A DNA stretch of 64,000 bases, from contig NZ_ALMY01000070.1 of the NCBI RefSeq assembly GCF_000440115.1, positions 1 through 64,000 on the forward strand. The letters are read 5' to 3'. The stretch is from Streptococcus suis YS56 (GTDB lineage Bacteria; Bacillota; Bacilli; Lactobacillales; Streptococcaceae). The translations under genes and the position numbers were made by a program. Positions 10,526 to 20,065 of the stretch are shown here, one piece after another; position 1 is the first letter of the stretch, and every line of letters starts with the position of its first letter. The notes beneath the pieces are model-generated. The model made no database searches and had not been told where the DNA came from. It saw only the letters and a list, made by a program, of their open reading frames with translations.

Positions 10526-10604
10526 TTCTTTCTTCCTCCATTAAATTCAGGGCATAGCCCTTTTTACATCTAAAATAGTGTGTATGACTTTTGTCAACTT
10601 TAAC

Positions 10605-10633
10605 AGTATAACAAAAGTTTTTTGTAAAGTAAA
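10605..10633 (-). promoter_or_regulatory. rpmF-rpmG promoter
   Basis: Read on the minus strand: TTTACT (plus 10628-10633), 17 bp, TATACT (plus 10605-10610). It lies 80 bases before the rpmF start. Confidence 0.65.
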
Positions 10634-10685
10634 GTTACTTGACAGATTTTTTTCACTTTTTTGGAAAATAGCAGAGCATTTATGG

Positions 10686-10798
10686 TAAAATAAGGAGGAT
10701 TGCAAGGCTCGACTGGTAGAGTTTGAGCCCTTATGACTTAATTTGGAAAGGAAGAAGCACAACTTCGAGCGATATAAGTTGGCTTTATACACTTTATT
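10686..10798 (+). promoter_or_regulatory. hisS promoter and leader
   Basis: An extended -10 TGGTAAAAT (TAAAAT at 10686-10691) is followed by about 100 bases of leader. The only strong Shine-Dalgarno (AAGGAGG, 10691-10697) is far from the hisS ATG and just precedes a TTG that would open a frame of only 8 codons. No T-box consensus (AGGGTGG/GNNAAC) is seen. Little can be said about regulation. Confidence 0.4.
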
Positions 10799-12082
10799 AT
10801 GAAACTTCAAAAACCCAAAGGAACCCAGGATTTACTACCACAGGATACGGTCAAGTGGCAGTATGTGGAAAACTTTACCCGCAGCATTTTCAAACAGTAC
10901 AATTACGCTGAGATTCGCACTCCAATCTTCGAGCATTATGAGGTGATTAGCCGATCGGTTGGCGATACGACAGACATTGTGACCAAGGAGATGTACGATT
11001 TCTATGACAAGGGAGAGCGTCATATCACCCTCCGTCCAGAAGGTACGGCACCGGTTGTTCGTTCTTATGTAGAAAACAAGCTCTTTGCCCCAGAAGTGCA
11101 AAAGCCAGCTAAGTTCTATTACATGGGTCCAATGTTCCGCTATGAGCGTCCGCAGGCAGGTCGTCTCCGTCAGTTCCACCAGATTGGTGTGGAGTGCTTT
11201 GGTTCCAATAACCCAGCGACAGACGTAGAAACCATTGCTATGGCCTATCACTTCTTTGAAGAGTTGGGGATCAAGGACATCCGCCTCCACCTCAACAGTC
11301 TGGGCAATCCAGAGAGCCGTGCAGCCTACCGTCAGGCTTTGATTGACTATCTGACGCCGCTCAAGGAACAGTTGTCTAAAGATAGCCAGCGCCGTCTAGA
11401 AGAAAATCCTTTGCGTGTGTTGGATTCCAAGGAAAAAGAAGACAAGGCCGCAGTGGAAAATGCACCGTCCATCTTGGACTATCTGGATGAAGAAAGTACA
11501 GCTCACTTTGAAACGGTCAAGACTATGTTGGATAGTCTAGGAATTGCTTACACCATCGACACCAACATGGTGCGTGGTTTGGACTACTATAACCATACTA
11601 TTTTCGAGTTTATGACCGAGGTAGGTGGCAACGATCTGACCATCTGTGCAGGCGGTCGTTATGATGGTTTGGTGTCCTATTTCGGTGGTCCAGAAACACC
11701 GGCCTTCGGCTTTGGCATGGGGATTGAGCGCCTCATTCTCGTCCTTGAAAAGCAAGGCATTGAGCTTCCTCTCGACACCCAGTTAGATGTCTACATCGCA
11801 GTTTTAGGTCAGGAGGCCAATGGCGGAGCGCTTGAGTTGGTTCAAGCCATCCGCAAACAGGGCTTCCGAGCAGAACGGGACTATCTGGACCGCAAGCTCA
11901 AAGCCCAGTTTAAGTCAGCAGATGTATTTGGAGCTAAGGCCATCATTACCCTTGGTGGTAGCGAAATTGAATCTGGACAGGTTGTGGTGAAAAATAACCA
12001 AACTCGCAGCCAAGTTGAAACAAGTTTGGAAGCACTCAAAACAGATTTTGCAAGTATTTTAGAAGAATTGGAGAAGCAGTAG
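10799..12082 (+). CDS. hisS: Histidyl-tRNA synthetase
   Basis: Class II aminoacyl-tRNA synthetase of 427 residues that charges tRNA-His in the cytoplasm. The N-terminus '[12 protein letters not shown]', motif 2 '[19 protein letters not shown]', the histidine-specific motif '[14 protein letters not shown]' and motif 3 '[11 protein letters not shown]' are all present, followed by a C-terminal anticodon-binding domain. No Shine-Dalgarno is visible within 20 bases of the ATG, which is unusual for a highly expressed gene, but the start matches the family. The stop codon lies inside the loop of its terminator. Confidence 0.97.
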   Translation: MKLQKPKGTQDLLPQDTVKWQYVENFTRSIFKQYNYAEIRTPIFEHYEVISRSVGDTTDIVTKEMYDFYDKGERHITLRPEGTAPVVRSYVENKLFAPEVQKPAKFYYMGPMFRYERPQAGRLRQFHQIGVECFGSNNPATDVETIAMAYHFFEELGIKDIRLHLNSLGNPESRAAYRQALIDYLTPLKEQLSKDSQRRLEENPLRVLDSKEKEDKAAVENAPSILDYLDEESTAHFETVKTMLDSLGIAYTIDTNMVRGLDYYNHTIFEFMTEVGGNDLTICAGGRYDGLVSYFGGPETPAFGFGMGIERLILVLEKQGIELPLDTQLDVYIAVLGQEANGGALELVQAIRKQGFRAERDYLDRKLKAQFKSADVFGAKAIITLGGSEIESGQVVVKNNQTRSQVETSLEALKTDFASILEELEKQ

Positions 12083-12102
12083 TCTAGGCTGCTTCTTTTT
12101 TA
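12073..12102 (+). terminator. hisS terminator
   Basis: GAAGCAG (12073-12079) pairs with CTGCTTC (12089-12095), followed by T6. The left arm encodes the last codons and the TAG stop is in the loop. Confidence 0.85.
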
Positions 12103-12111
12103 TTTTAGAAA

Positions 12112-12145
12112 GCAAAAAAAGAAGTGATTTGGAAATCACTTCTTG
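12112..12145 (-). terminator. adhP terminator
   Basis: AAGAAGTGATTT pairs with AAATCACTTCTT, and on the minus strand the hairpin is followed by a run of seven T. It lies 20 bases beyond the adhP stop. Confidence 0.85.
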
Positions 12146-12163
12146 AAAATAGTGGAGAGCAAA

Positions 12164-13189
12164 TTAGTGATGGTGACAGAAATCTAATACCATACGACCT
12201 TGGATGGTACCAGCAGCCATTTCATCAAAGACTGCTTCGGCATCGTCCACAGGACGTTTTTGAACGACAGGAACAACCAAGCCCATAGCACCGAAGTGGA
12301 AGGCTTCTTCTAGGTCTTTACGAGTACCAACCAGAGAGCCGACTACCTTGATACCATCTAGCACAGTCTTGACAATGCTGAGGTCCATGTATTCAGATGG
12401 GAGTCCGACAGCCACGACATAGCCACCTGCACGAACGCTGTCAATAGCCTGGTTGAAGGCAACCTTAGAAACAGCCGTTACGACAGTTGAGTGGGCACCG
12501 CCACCCGTTACTTCCTTGATGTAGCCAGGCACATCTTCCACTTCAAGACCATTGATGATGACATCTGCACCGACTTCCTTGGCTAATTCTAGCTTGTCAT
12601 TGTTAATATCGACAGCAATAACGTGGGCATTAAAGACTTTCTTAGCGTATTGGACTGCAAGGTTGCCCAGTCCACCAGCACCGTAGATGACAATCCATTG
12701 ACCTGGTTCTAGGTGTGCTTCTTTGATAGCCTTGTAGCAGGTTACGCCAGCACAGGTGATGGAGCTTGCTTGAGCAGGGTCCAGACCTTCTGGAACTTTT
12801 ACTGCATAGTCTGCTGTTACAATACATTGCTCAGCCATACCACCGTCAACAGAGTAGCCTGCATTTTTAACAGTACGGCAAAGGGTTTCGCGACCAGTTG
12901 TACAATATTCACAAGTGCCACAACCTTGGAAGAACCAAGCAACACTCACACGATCGCCAACTTTTAAGCTAGTCACATCTGGAGCAATTTCAGTCACGAT
13001 TCCGATACCTTCGTGACCAAGTACACGGCCTGGTACCTTACCAAAGTCACCTTGAGCAACGTGTAAGTCTGTGTGACAAACACCGCAATACTCAATCTGA
13101 ACCAAAGCCTCGCCAGCTTCAAGTGGACGAAGTTCTTTTTCGACAACGACAACACCAGTAGATTCTGGATTTACTACGACTGCCTTCAT
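12164..13189 (-). CDS. adhP: Zinc-dependent alcohol dehydrogenase AdhP
   Basis: Medium-chain dehydrogenase of 341 residues that interconverts ethanol (or propanol) and aldehyde with NAD. The ATG at 13189 is preferred because CAGGAGG lies 7 bases upstream and the protein then starts 'MKAVVV' like its homologues. Catalytic zinc ligands are in 'CGVCHTDLH' and 'GHEGIG'; the structural zinc site is '[15 protein letters not shown]'; the Rossmann motif is 'GAGGLGNLA'. It is transcribed away from adhE, and together they cover acetaldehyde reduction. The 437-bp gap to adhE holds both promoters. Confidence 0.93.
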   Translation of the reverse strand: MKAVVVNPESTGVVVVEKELRPLEAGEALVQIEYCGVCHTDLHVAQGDFGKVPGRVLGHEGIGIVTEIAPDVTSLKVGDRVSVAWFFQGCGTCEYCTTGRETLCRTVKNAGYSVDGGMAEQCIVTADYAVKVPEGLDPAQASSITCAGVTCYKAIKEAHLEPGQWIVIYGAGGLGNLAVQYAKKVFNAHVIAVDINNDKLELAKEVGADVIINGLEVEDVPGYIKEVTGGGAHSTVVTAVSKVAFNQAIDSVRAGGYVVAVGLPSEYMDLSIVKTVLDGIKVVGSLVGTRKDLEEAFHFGAMGLVVPVVQKRPVDDAEAVFDEMAAGTIQGRMVLDFCHHH

Positions 13190-13367
13190 AAGCAGACCTC
13201 CTGTTTTAATATTTTTTGTCAATTAAAATGTGTTAATATATACTTTTATAATGTTAAGGATATCACAAACATGACAAAAAAGCAAGAGTAGTAAAAGAAA
13301 GCCAAATGAATAAGAAAATGAAAACTATCACGGAATTACTACAATATTTTCAGTAAAATCTATTTAC

Positions 13368-13382
13368 TTGGAAACGTTTTCT
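13368..13382 (+). promoter_or_regulatory. Candidate cre (CcpA) site upstream of adhE
   Basis: TTGGAAACGTTTTCT fits the cre pattern WTGNAANCGNWNNCW. A second, weaker cre-like palindrome (AGTAAACGCTTACT, about 13490-13503) lies nearer the promoter. CcpA control of fermentation genes is established in streptococci; binding here is inferred. Confidence 0.6.
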
Positions 13383-13521
13383 TGATAAACTAGAAATAGA
13401 TTCAATCCAAATGAAAGGGAGGTAGTTTTTGTAAGATGTGGGCAGTGAATTCGCTGAAATAAATCTGACTATTTTCTGAAAACAAGAAAAAGTAAACGCT
13501 TACTACAGCAAAACAGAAAAA

Positions 13522-13596
13522 ATGTGAAAAAATTAACAATTTCTCTTTACAAATAAAAATAAAAGTTGTAGAATAACATTGTGAAAAAGTTAACAA
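13522..13596 (+). promoter_or_regulatory. adhE promoter flanked by two Rex-like boxes
   Basis: Core promoter: TTTACA (13546-13551), 17 bp, TAGAAT (13569-13574). Rex-like boxes lie on both sides: ATGTGAAAAAATTAACAA (13522-13539) just above the -35 and TTGTGAAAAAGTTAACAA (13579-13596) over the transcription start. Both match the TTGTGAA-N4-TTCACAA/TTAACAA consensus of the NADH-sensing repressor Rex, so adhE should be derepressed when NADH is high. Confidence 0.75.
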
Positions 13597-13626
13597 AATG
13601 TTGACGAGGAAATTTGGAGGAACACA

Positions 13627-16278
13627 ATGGCTGATAAAAAAGTTGTATCACCAGAAGAAAAATTAGTAGAAGCTCGCAAACACGTTGATGAGCTTGTTCA
13701 AAAAGGTTTGGTTGCTCTTGATGAGTTCCGCAAACTCGGTCAAGAAGAAGTAGACTACATTGTAGCTAAGGCTTCGGTAGCTGCTCTTGACAAGCACGGT
13801 GAATTGGCAATGCATGCCTTTGAAGAAACCCAACGTGGTGTATTCGAAGATAAGGCAACGAAAAACTTGTTTGCCTGCGAGCACGTGGTTAACAATATGC
13901 GCCATACAAAAACAGTTGGTGTCATTGAAGAAGACGAAGTGACAGGTTTGACCTTGATTGCCGAGCCAGTTGGTGTTATCTGTGGTATCACTCCAACAAC
14001 AAACCCAACTTCTACAGCAATCTTTAAATCATTGATTGCCTTGAAGACACGTAATCCAATTGTCTTTGCCTTCCACCCATCTGCACAAGAATCTTCTGCT
14101 CATGCAGCTCGTGTTGTCTATGAAGCAGCTGTGGCAGCTGGTGCCCCTGAAAACTGTATCCAGTGGGTAACAAAACCATCTATGGAAGCAACTTCTGAGT
14201 TGATGAATCATGACGGAATTGCAACAATCCTTGCGACTGGTGGTAACGCAATGGTGCGTGCGGCTTACTCTTGTGGTAAACCAGCTCTTGGTGTAGGTGC
14301 GGGTAACGTTCCAGCCTATATTGAAAAATCTGCTAACATCCGCCAAGCGGCACATGACATCGTGATGTCTAAGTCATTTGACAACGGTATGGTCTGTGCG
14401 TCAGAACAAGCAGTTATCATTGATAAAGAAGTTTACGATGAGTTTGTAGCAGAATTCAAATCTTACAAAACTTACTTCGTTAATAAGAAAGAAAAAGCTC
14501 TTCTTGAAGAATACTGCTTCGGTGTGAAAGCTAACAGCAAAAACTGTGCAGAAGGCAAACTGAATGCAGATATCGTTGGTCGCCCAGCTGCATGGATTGC
14601 TGAACAAGCTGGTTTCTCAGTACCAGAAGGTACAAACATCTTGGCAGCTGAAGTTGCTGAAATCGGTGAAAAAGAGCCATTGACTCGTGAAAAATTGTCA
14701 CCAGTTATCGCTGTCTTGAAAGTGGATGGCCGTGAAGAAGGTCTTGAAGCTGCTCGTCAAATGGTAGAATTCCACGGTCTAGGTCACTCTGCAGCCATTC
14801 ACACAGAAGATGCTGAACTAGCTAAAGAATTTGGTACAATCGTGCGTGCTATCCGTGTTATCTGGAACTCTCCATCTACTTTCGGTGGTATCGGTGATGT
14901 TTACAATGCCTTCTTGCCATCATTGACACTTGGTTGTGGTTCTTACGGACGCAACTCAATCAGTGATAACGTAAGTGCTATGAACTTGCTCAACATCAAG
15001 AAAGTAGGAAGACGTAGAAATAATATGCAGTGGTTTAAAGTTCCTTCTAAAACATACTTCGAACGTGATTCTATCCAATATCTCCAAAAATGCCGTGACG
15101 TTGAACGTGTCATGATCGTTACTGACCATGCCATGGTAGAACTTGGATTCTTGGATCGTATCATCGAACAGTTGGATCTCCGTCGTAATAAAGTGGTTTA
15201 CCAAATCTTCTCAGACGTTGAACCAGATCCAGATATCACAACAGTTTACAAGGGTACAGAATTGATGCGTACCTTCAAACCTGATACAATCATCGCCCTT
15301 GGTGGTGGTTCACCAATGGATGCTGCCAAAGTTATGTGGCTCTTCTACGAGCAACCAACAGTTGACTTCCATGACCTGGTTCAGAAATTCATGGACATCC
15401 GTAAACGTGCCTTCAAGTTCCCAGAGCTTGGTAAAAAATCTAAGTTTATTGCGATTCCAACAACATCAGGTACAGGTTCAGAAGTAACACCGTTTGCCGT
15501 TATCTCTGACAAAGCAAATAACCGTAAATATCCAATTGCTGACTACTCATTGACACCAACTGTGGCAATCGTTGACCCTGCGCTTGTATTGACAGTACCA
15601 GCACACGTTACTGCCGATACTGGTATGGACGTATTGACTCACGCTACGGAAGCCTATGTTTCAACAGTAGCTAATGACTTCACGGACGGTTTAGCTCTCC
15701 AAGCTATTAAACTTGTTTTTGAAAACCTTGAAAGTTCAGTGAAGAATGCGGACTTCCACTCACGTGAGAAAATGCACAACGCATCAACCATTGCAGGTAT
15801 GGCCTTCGCCAACGCCTTCCTAGGTATTTCTCACTCAATGGCCCACAAGATTGGTGGACGTTTCCACACAGTTCACGGTCGTACAAACGCTATCTTACTT
15901 CCATACGTAATCCGCTACAACGGTACACGTCCAGCTAAGACAGCGACATGGCCTAAATACAACTACTACAAAGCGGATGAAAAATACCAAGACATCGCAC
16001 GTATGCTCGGTTTGCCATGCTCAACACCAGAAGAAGCAGTTGCTGCCTACGCACAAGCTGTTTATGACCTCGGTGAGCGCATCGGTATCCAAATGAACTT
16101 GAAAGCACAAGGTATCGACGAGAAAGAACTCAAAGAACACTCTCGCGAATTGGCTCTTCTTGCCTACGAAGACCAATGTACACCAGCTAACCCACGTTTG
16201 GCGATGGTTGACCACATGCAAGAAATCATCGAAGATGCCTACTATGGTTACAAAGAGCGTCCAGGTCGCATCAAGTAA
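13627..16278 (+). CDS. adhE: Bifunctional acetaldehyde-CoA/alcohol dehydrogenase AdhE
   Basis: Two-domain enzyme of 883 residues that reduces acetyl-CoA to acetaldehyde and then to ethanol, using two NADH. The N-terminal aldehyde dehydrogenase domain (about 1-440) holds the catalytic cysteine (residue 257, in 'NGMVCASEQ'). After a linker comes the iron-dependent alcohol dehydrogenase domain (about 460-870), with 'GGGSPMDAAK', 'GTGSEVTPFAV' and metal-binding His residues in 'GISHSMAHKIGG' and 'HGRTNA'. AdhE forms filaments (spirosomes) in characterised species. Codon use is strongly biased, as in highly expressed genes. TTGGAGG precedes the ATG. Confidence 0.97.
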   Translation: MADKKVVSPEEKLVEARKHVDELVQKGLVALDEFRKLGQEEVDYIVAKASVAALDKHGELAMHAFEETQRGVFEDKATKNLFACEHVVNNMRHTKTVGVIEEDEVTGLTLIAEPVGVICGITPTTNPTSTAIFKSLIALKTRNPIVFAFHPSAQESSAHAARVVYEAAVAAGAPENCIQWVTKPSMEATSELMNHDGIATILATGGNAMVRAAYSCGKPALGVGAGNVPAYIEKSANIRQAAHDIVMSKSFDNGMVCASEQAVIIDKEVYDEFVAEFKSYKTYFVNKKEKALLEEYCFGVKANSKNCAEGKLNADIVGRPAAWIAEQAGFSVPEGTNILAAEVAEIGEKEPLTREKLSPVIAVLKVDGREEGLEAARQMVEFHGLGHSAAIHTEDAELAKEFGTIVRAIRVIWNSPSTFGGIGDVYNAFLPSLTLGCGSYGRNSISDNVSAMNLLNIKKVGRRRNNMQWFKVPSKTYFERDSIQYLQKCRDVERVMIVTDHAMVELGFLDRIIEQLDLRRNKVVYQIFSDVEPDPDITTVYKGTELMRTFKPDTIIALGGGSPMDAAKVMWLFYEQPTVDFHDLVQKFMDIRKRAFKFPELGKKSKFIAIPTTSGTGSEVTPFAVISDKANNRKYPIADYSLTPTVAIVDPALVLTVPAHVTADTGMDVLTHATEAYVSTVANDFTDGLALQAIKLVFENLESSVKNADFHSREKMHNASTIAGMAFANAFLGISHSMAHKIGGRFHTVHGRTNAILLPYVIRYNGTRPAKTATWPKYNYYKADEKYQDIARMLGLPCSTPEEAVAAYAQAVYDLGERIGIQMNLKAQGIDEKELKEHSRELALLAYEDQCTPANPRLAMVDHMQEIIEDAYYGYKERPGRIK

Positions 16279-16560
16279 TGATTTTCGTCATGATTCGTCG
16301 TTAAAGCTCCTTGCCTAACTTCAGTTATGCCTGCGTCGCTTTGCCTCGCCTCATTTAGAAAATCATCCCTTGGTGGTTTGGGCTGCCTTCGCCTTCGCCG
16401 CTTAGATTTTCTTAGGAAAAACTGATTTTAAAACTGAATAGGATTAGCCATCGTCAATCTGTCTAGATAGCTTTTGGCTTAGAATGAATTTAGTAGTAAG
16501 TTTAGGAACGTATGGTAAATCCTGTCTCGGTTAGTTGACCGACATATGATTTACAGGAAA
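16279..16560. repeat. adhE-thrC spacer with an imperfect inverted-repeat element
   Basis: No gene is supported in the 418 bp between adhE and thrC. Bases 16278-16366 start ATGATTTTC and end GAAAATCAT (inverted ends). The core (GTTAAAGCTCC…AACTTCAGTTAT) loosely resembles the 104-bp elements found elsewhere in the window, so it may be a decayed relative. Confidence 0.45.
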
Positions 16561-16581
16561 ATTGCCTCCAAACTTTCATAT

Positions 16582-16615
16582 ATACCAGTCTATCTTGGGA
16601 TAGGCTGGTATTTTC
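16582..16615 (+). terminator. Terminator upstream of thrC (end of the adhE transcript)
   Basis: ATACCAGTCTATC (16582-16594) pairs with GATAGGCTGGTAT (16599-16611) with one G-T pair, followed by TTTTC. Confidence 0.8.
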
Positions 16616-16637
16616 TTATCATATCTTGCCAATTTTC

Positions 16638-16667
16638 TGTCAATTTAGGTGGGTTTTATGGTAGAAT
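16638..16667 (+). promoter_or_regulatory. thrC promoter
   Basis: An extended -10 TGGTAGAAT (TAGAAT at 16662-16667) with a weak -35 TGTCAA (16638-16643), 18 bp apart. No threonine leader peptide or riboswitch is visible. Confidence 0.55.
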
Positions 16668-16696
16668 AGAAAAAATAGATTTTTACGGGGAATATT

Positions 16697-18181
16697 ATGA
16701 CACTAGTTTATCAATCAACACGCGATGCTAAAAATACTGTATCGGCTAGTCAGGCGATTTTACAAGGCTTGGCGACTGACGGTGGTTTGTTTACACCGAT
16801 TTCGATTCCAACAGTTGACTTGGATTTTTCTGTTCTTAAAGATGCTTCTTATCAAGAAGTTGCTAAGCTCATTTTGTCGGCTTTCTTGGATGATTTTACG
16901 GCAGACGAGCTGGACTACTGTATTAACAATGCCTACGACAGCAAGTTTGACACGTCAGTTATTGCCCCAGTTGTTAAACTCAACGGTCAGTACAACTTGG
17001 AGCTCTTCCGAGGCTCAACCATTGCCTTCAAGGATATGGCTCTGTCCATCCTCCCTTACTTGATGACGACGGCGGCTAAAAAGCACGGTTTGGAAAATGA
17101 GATTGTCATCTTGACCGCGACTTCAGGTGACACAGGAAAGGCAGCCATGGCTGGTTTTGCAGACGTTCCTGGCACGCAAATCATCGTCTTCTACCCACGC
17201 GACGGGGTGTCTAAGGTCCAAGAATTGCAGATGACCACGCAGACAGGGGCTAATACCCACGTGGTGGCTATTGACGGAAACTTTGACGATGCCCAAACCA
17301 ACGTCAAGTACATGTTCAACGATGAGGCTCTTCGTGCTAAGTTGGCGGCTAAGAAACTCCAGTTTTCATCAGCCAACTCCATGAACATCGGCCGCTTGGT
17401 GCCACAGATTGTTTACTATGTCTATGCCTATGCTCAGCTGGTCAAGACTGGCGAGATTGCGGCGGGCGACAAGGTCAACTTCACTGTTCCGACAGGTAAC
17501 TTCGGTAACATCTTGGCGGCTTACTACGCTAAGCAGATCGGTCTGCCAGTTGGCAAGCTCATCTGTGCGTCCAACGACAACAATGTCTTGACCGACTTCT
17601 TCTCGACTGGCGTTTACGACAAGAACCGTACCTTCCGCGTGACCACCAGTCCGTCTATGGACATCTTGGTGTCCTCTAACTTGGAGCGGTTGATTTTCCA
17701 CCTCTTTGGCAATGACGCTGCAAAAACAGCGGAGCTGATGGAAGCTTTGAACACAGCTGGTCAGTATGACATTCAAGGAGCTGACGCGGATATCCTCTCT
17801 CTCTTTGCTGCCGCCTTTGCGACAGAAGAAGAAACCGCTGCGGAAATCAAGCGTGTCTATGACGAGTCAGACTACATTGAAGATCCACATACGGCTGTTG
17901 CCTCAGCTGTCTATAAACAGTATGTGGAGCAAACAGGGGACCAAACTCCGACAGTGATTGCTTCTACGGCAAGTCCGTACAAGTTCCCAGTGGTTGCGGT
18001 TGAAGCGGTGACAGGCCAGTCAGGCTTGACTGACTTCGAAGCCCTGGCAAAATTGCATGAGATTTCAGGTGTAGCCCTGCCACCAGCTGTGGACGGTTTG
18101 GAAACAGCACCTGTCCGCCACAATACCGTCGTTGCAGCTGCAGATATGCAGGCTGAAGTAGAGCGTTATTTGGGTGTGTAA
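16697..18181 (+). CDS. thrC: Threonine synthase
   Basis: PLP enzyme of 494 residues that converts O-phosphohomoserine to threonine and phosphate. The length and N-terminus (LVYQSTRDAKNTVSASQAIL) fit the longer, fungal/proteobacterial-type ThrC. The PLP-binding lysine is in 'STIAFKDMALSIL', and 'TATSGDTGKAAMAG' binds the phosphate. It stands alone here with its own promoter and terminator; hom and thrB are not in the window. Confidence 0.96.
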   Translation: MTLVYQSTRDAKNTVSASQAILQGLATDGGLFTPISIPTVDLDFSVLKDASYQEVAKLILSAFLDDFTADELDYCINNAYDSKFDTSVIAPVVKLNGQYNLELFRGSTIAFKDMALSILPYLMTTAAKKHGLENEIVILTATSGDTGKAAMAGFADVPGTQIIVFYPRDGVSKVQELQMTTQTGANTHVVAIDGNFDDAQTNVKYMFNDEALRAKLAAKKLQFSSANSMNIGRLVPQIVYYVYAYAQLVKTGEIAAGDKVNFTVPTGNFGNILAAYYAKQIGLPVGKLICASNDNNVLTDFFSTGVYDKNRTFRVTTSPSMDILVSSNLERLIFHLFGNDAAKTAELMEALNTAGQYDIQGADADILSLFAAAFATEEETAAEIKRVYDESDYIEDPHTAVASAVYKQYVEQTGDQTPTVIASTASPYKFPVVAVEAVTGQSGLTDFEALAKLHEISGVALPPAVDGLETAPVRHNTVVAAADMQAEVERYLGV

Positions 18182-18197
18182 TAAAAAATGACTGATG

Positions 18198-18229
18198 ACA
18201 AACTGCTTATTTTGAGCAGTTTGTTTTTT
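18198..18229 (+). terminator. thrC terminator
   Basis: A perfect 10-bp stem, ACAAACTGCT (18198-18207)/AGCAGTTTGT (18215-18224), with a T6 tail. Confidence 0.9.
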
Positions 18230-18248
18230 ATTATTATTAAAATTAAAA

Positions 18249-18277
18249 TTTACAGACAATTCAAAGAATGATATACT
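18249..18277 (+). promoter_or_regulatory. Promoter of the sia-like transport operon
   Basis: TTTACA (18249-18254), 17 bp, TATACT (18272-18277), just after the thrC terminator. No clear MtsR or Fur-type operator was recognised. Confidence 0.65.
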
Positions 18278-18307
18278 ATATGGGAATATGTTTGAGCGAG
18301 GTGAACT

Positions 18308-20065
18308 ATGGCACAAGAAGAAAAGATTTCTCGTGAAAAGAAAAAAGCCCTCTTGAAGCGGCTCAAAGAACGTATCAAGCCCAAGATGAAGCTGGTCTAT
18401 TTGGCAGCCTTTCTATCCTGGCTGCAATTTTTGATGCGGATTATTTCCTTCTATTTGATTGCTAAGGGCTTTGTGACCTACTATGAGGGTGGGCAGGTTG
18501 ATTTAGTACAGTTTGTCCTTATCTTGCTGGGGCTCAATGCCTTTGGTTACGGTGTGGCCCTGATTGCCAAGCGTTTGCAGGGCCTAGGCTCCCAGTTTGC
18601 TCGGGATTCGCTCAAGCAGTCCTTCTTTGAGGCCCTCTTGGCCAAGGATGGTCAGTTTGAGTCAAAAGCGACAGCGGCAGATGTCTTTAACATCGCTTCC
18701 CAGGGGATTGACAGCCTGGATACCTACTATTCCTACTACATGGCTTCTTCCTTGCGGACCCAGTTCAACTGTGCGACTGTGCTCTTGCTGGTCTTTCTGA
18801 TTTTTCCGCTGGGTGCGGTAATTTTCATCTTAGCCTTGCCTTTGATTCCCATTTCCATTATCGCTATGCAGAAGCGGTCCAAGCGGATCATGAATCGCTA
18901 CTGGGGCTCCTACATGGATGTGGGCAATCTTTTCTTGGACGACCTCAAGGGGCTCAATACCCTCTATTCCTATCAGGCGGACGCGGCTTATGAAAAGAGC
19001 TTCAATGAGCAGGCGGAGGACTTCCGCGATGCGACCATGGAGTTGCTCAGTTTCCAGCTGCAAGCGGTGGGCTACATGGATGCGGTCATGTATCTGGGGA
19101 TTGGTCTGTCTGGTTTTGTGGCGGTCAATAGCCTAGCGGCAGGCAATCTCTCCCTCTTTAGTATGCTTTTCTTTATCCTCATTGCGACAGAGTTTTTTGC
19201 ACCCATACGGGAGCAGGGCTACGGTATGCACTTGGTCATGATGAATACCAAGATGGCGGATCGCATTTTTGGTTTCTTGGACAGCATGACAGCGGAGCAG
19301 GAAATCGATGCTGCTCATGTGCCCGCTTTTGACAGGCTGAAACTGGAAAATCTGGCCTTTGCCTACGGAGAAAAGCCAGTCTTGAATGATATTTCCATGA
19401 CCATGACGGCTGGAAAGGTCTATGCCTTGGCGGGTGAGTCAGGGCAGGGGAAAACGACCTTGGCCCAGTTGCTCTTGCGACGCTTGCGGGCGGATAAGGG
19501 AGCGATTTACTTGGGTGAGCAGGAGATTTCGACTGTCAGCCAGTTGTCTCTGAATGAGCAGGTCCTCTATGTGTCGGGCCAGTCAACCTTACTCAACCAG
19601 TCGATCTATGAGAATTTACGCATGGCTGGTGATTTTGCTAAGGAAGATATCTTGGCTTGGGCAGATCAGCACGGGGTCTTGCAGTTTGTTAAGCATCTAC
19701 CAGACGGTTTAGACACGATTGTGGGCGATGACGGTGCTTTCTTGTCACCAGGTCAACGCCAGCAGGTCATCTGTGCCCGTGCGGTCTTGGCCAAACGCTC
19801 GCTCTATATCTTTGACGAGGTGACCTCTAGCGTCGATCAGGACAATGAAGGTTTGATTTACGACTTGATTAACTTGGTGGCCAAGGATGCCATTGTCATT
19901 ATTATTACCCATAAGATGAAGCAGGTGGAACAGGCAGATGATATTCTCTTCCTGTCTGCGGAGGGGGCTGTGACAGGCAATCATGCTACACTTTATCAGA
20001 CTAGCTCGGCCTATCGTCAGCTAGTCAATCAACAAAGAGAATTGGAGGAAGCCGTTTATGGATAA
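18308..20065 (+). CDS. ABC exporter-type half-transporter, SiaD-like (permease-ATPase)
   Basis: A 585-residue fusion of a six-helix membrane domain (about 30-300) and an ABC ATPase (about 340-570). Walker A is 'GESGQGKTT', the signature is an altered 'LSPGQRQQ' in place of LSGGQ, and Walker B is 'LYIFDEVTSSVD', so one ATP site of the predicted heterodimer is probably degenerate. The next gene encodes the partner and overlaps by 8 bases. The block order (two exporter-like proteins, then S component, EcfT, EcfA) matches siaDEFGH of the group A streptococcal heme operon. Substrate is inferred, not shown; a multidrug exporter or CydDC-like role is an alternative. Confidence 0.7.
   Translation: MAQEEKISREKKKALLKRLKERIKPKMKLVYLAAFLSWLQFLMRIISFYLIAKGFVTYYEGGQVDLVQFVLILLGLNAFGYGVALIAKRLQGLGSQFARDSLKQSFFEALLAKDGQFESKATAADVFNIASQGIDSLDTYYSYYMASSLRTQFNCATVLLLVFLIFPLGAVIFILALPLIPISIIAMQKRSKRIMNRYWGSYMDVGNLFLDDLKGLNTLYSYQADAAYEKSFNEQAEDFRDATMELLSFQLQAVGYMDAVMYLGIGLSGFVAVNSLAAGNLSLFSMLFFILIATEFFAPIREQGYGMHLVMMNTKMADRIFGFLDSMTAEQEIDAAHVPAFDRLKLENLAFAYGEKPVLNDISMTMTAGKVYALAGESGQGKTTLAQLLLRRLRADKGAIYLGEQEISTVSQLSLNEQVLYVSGQSTLLNQSIYENLRMAGDFAKEDILAWADQHGVLQFVKHLPDGLDTIVGDDGAFLSPGQRQQVICARAVLAKRSLYIFDEVTSSVDQDNEGLIYDLINLVAKDAIVIIITHKMKQVEQADDILFLSAEGAVTGNHATLYQTSSAYRQLVNQQRELEEAVYG

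Larger units (their letters stand above)
13190..13626. other. adhP-adhE intergenic regulatory region
   Basis: This AT-rich, 437-bp divergent gap holds no convincing gene. The adhE promoter, two Rex-like boxes and two cre-like sites occupy 13368-13596. The adhP-proximal part (13190-13300) is AT-rich; no clear -35/-10 pair for adhP could be chosen. Confidence 0.6.

Noticed and set aside
10526-10798. T-box riboswitch before hisS
   Set aside because: No AGGGTGGnACCGCG-type T-box sequence and no terminator in the leader; the leader is too short for a canonical T-box.
10835-11290. A 151-residue minus-strand open frame inside hisS
   Set aside because: It runs opposite to well-conserved synthetase motifs and has no start signals.
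13200-13260. Rex box in front of adhP
   Set aside because: TTGTC…TGTTAA-like bases are present but spacing and symmetry do not fit the Rex consensus.
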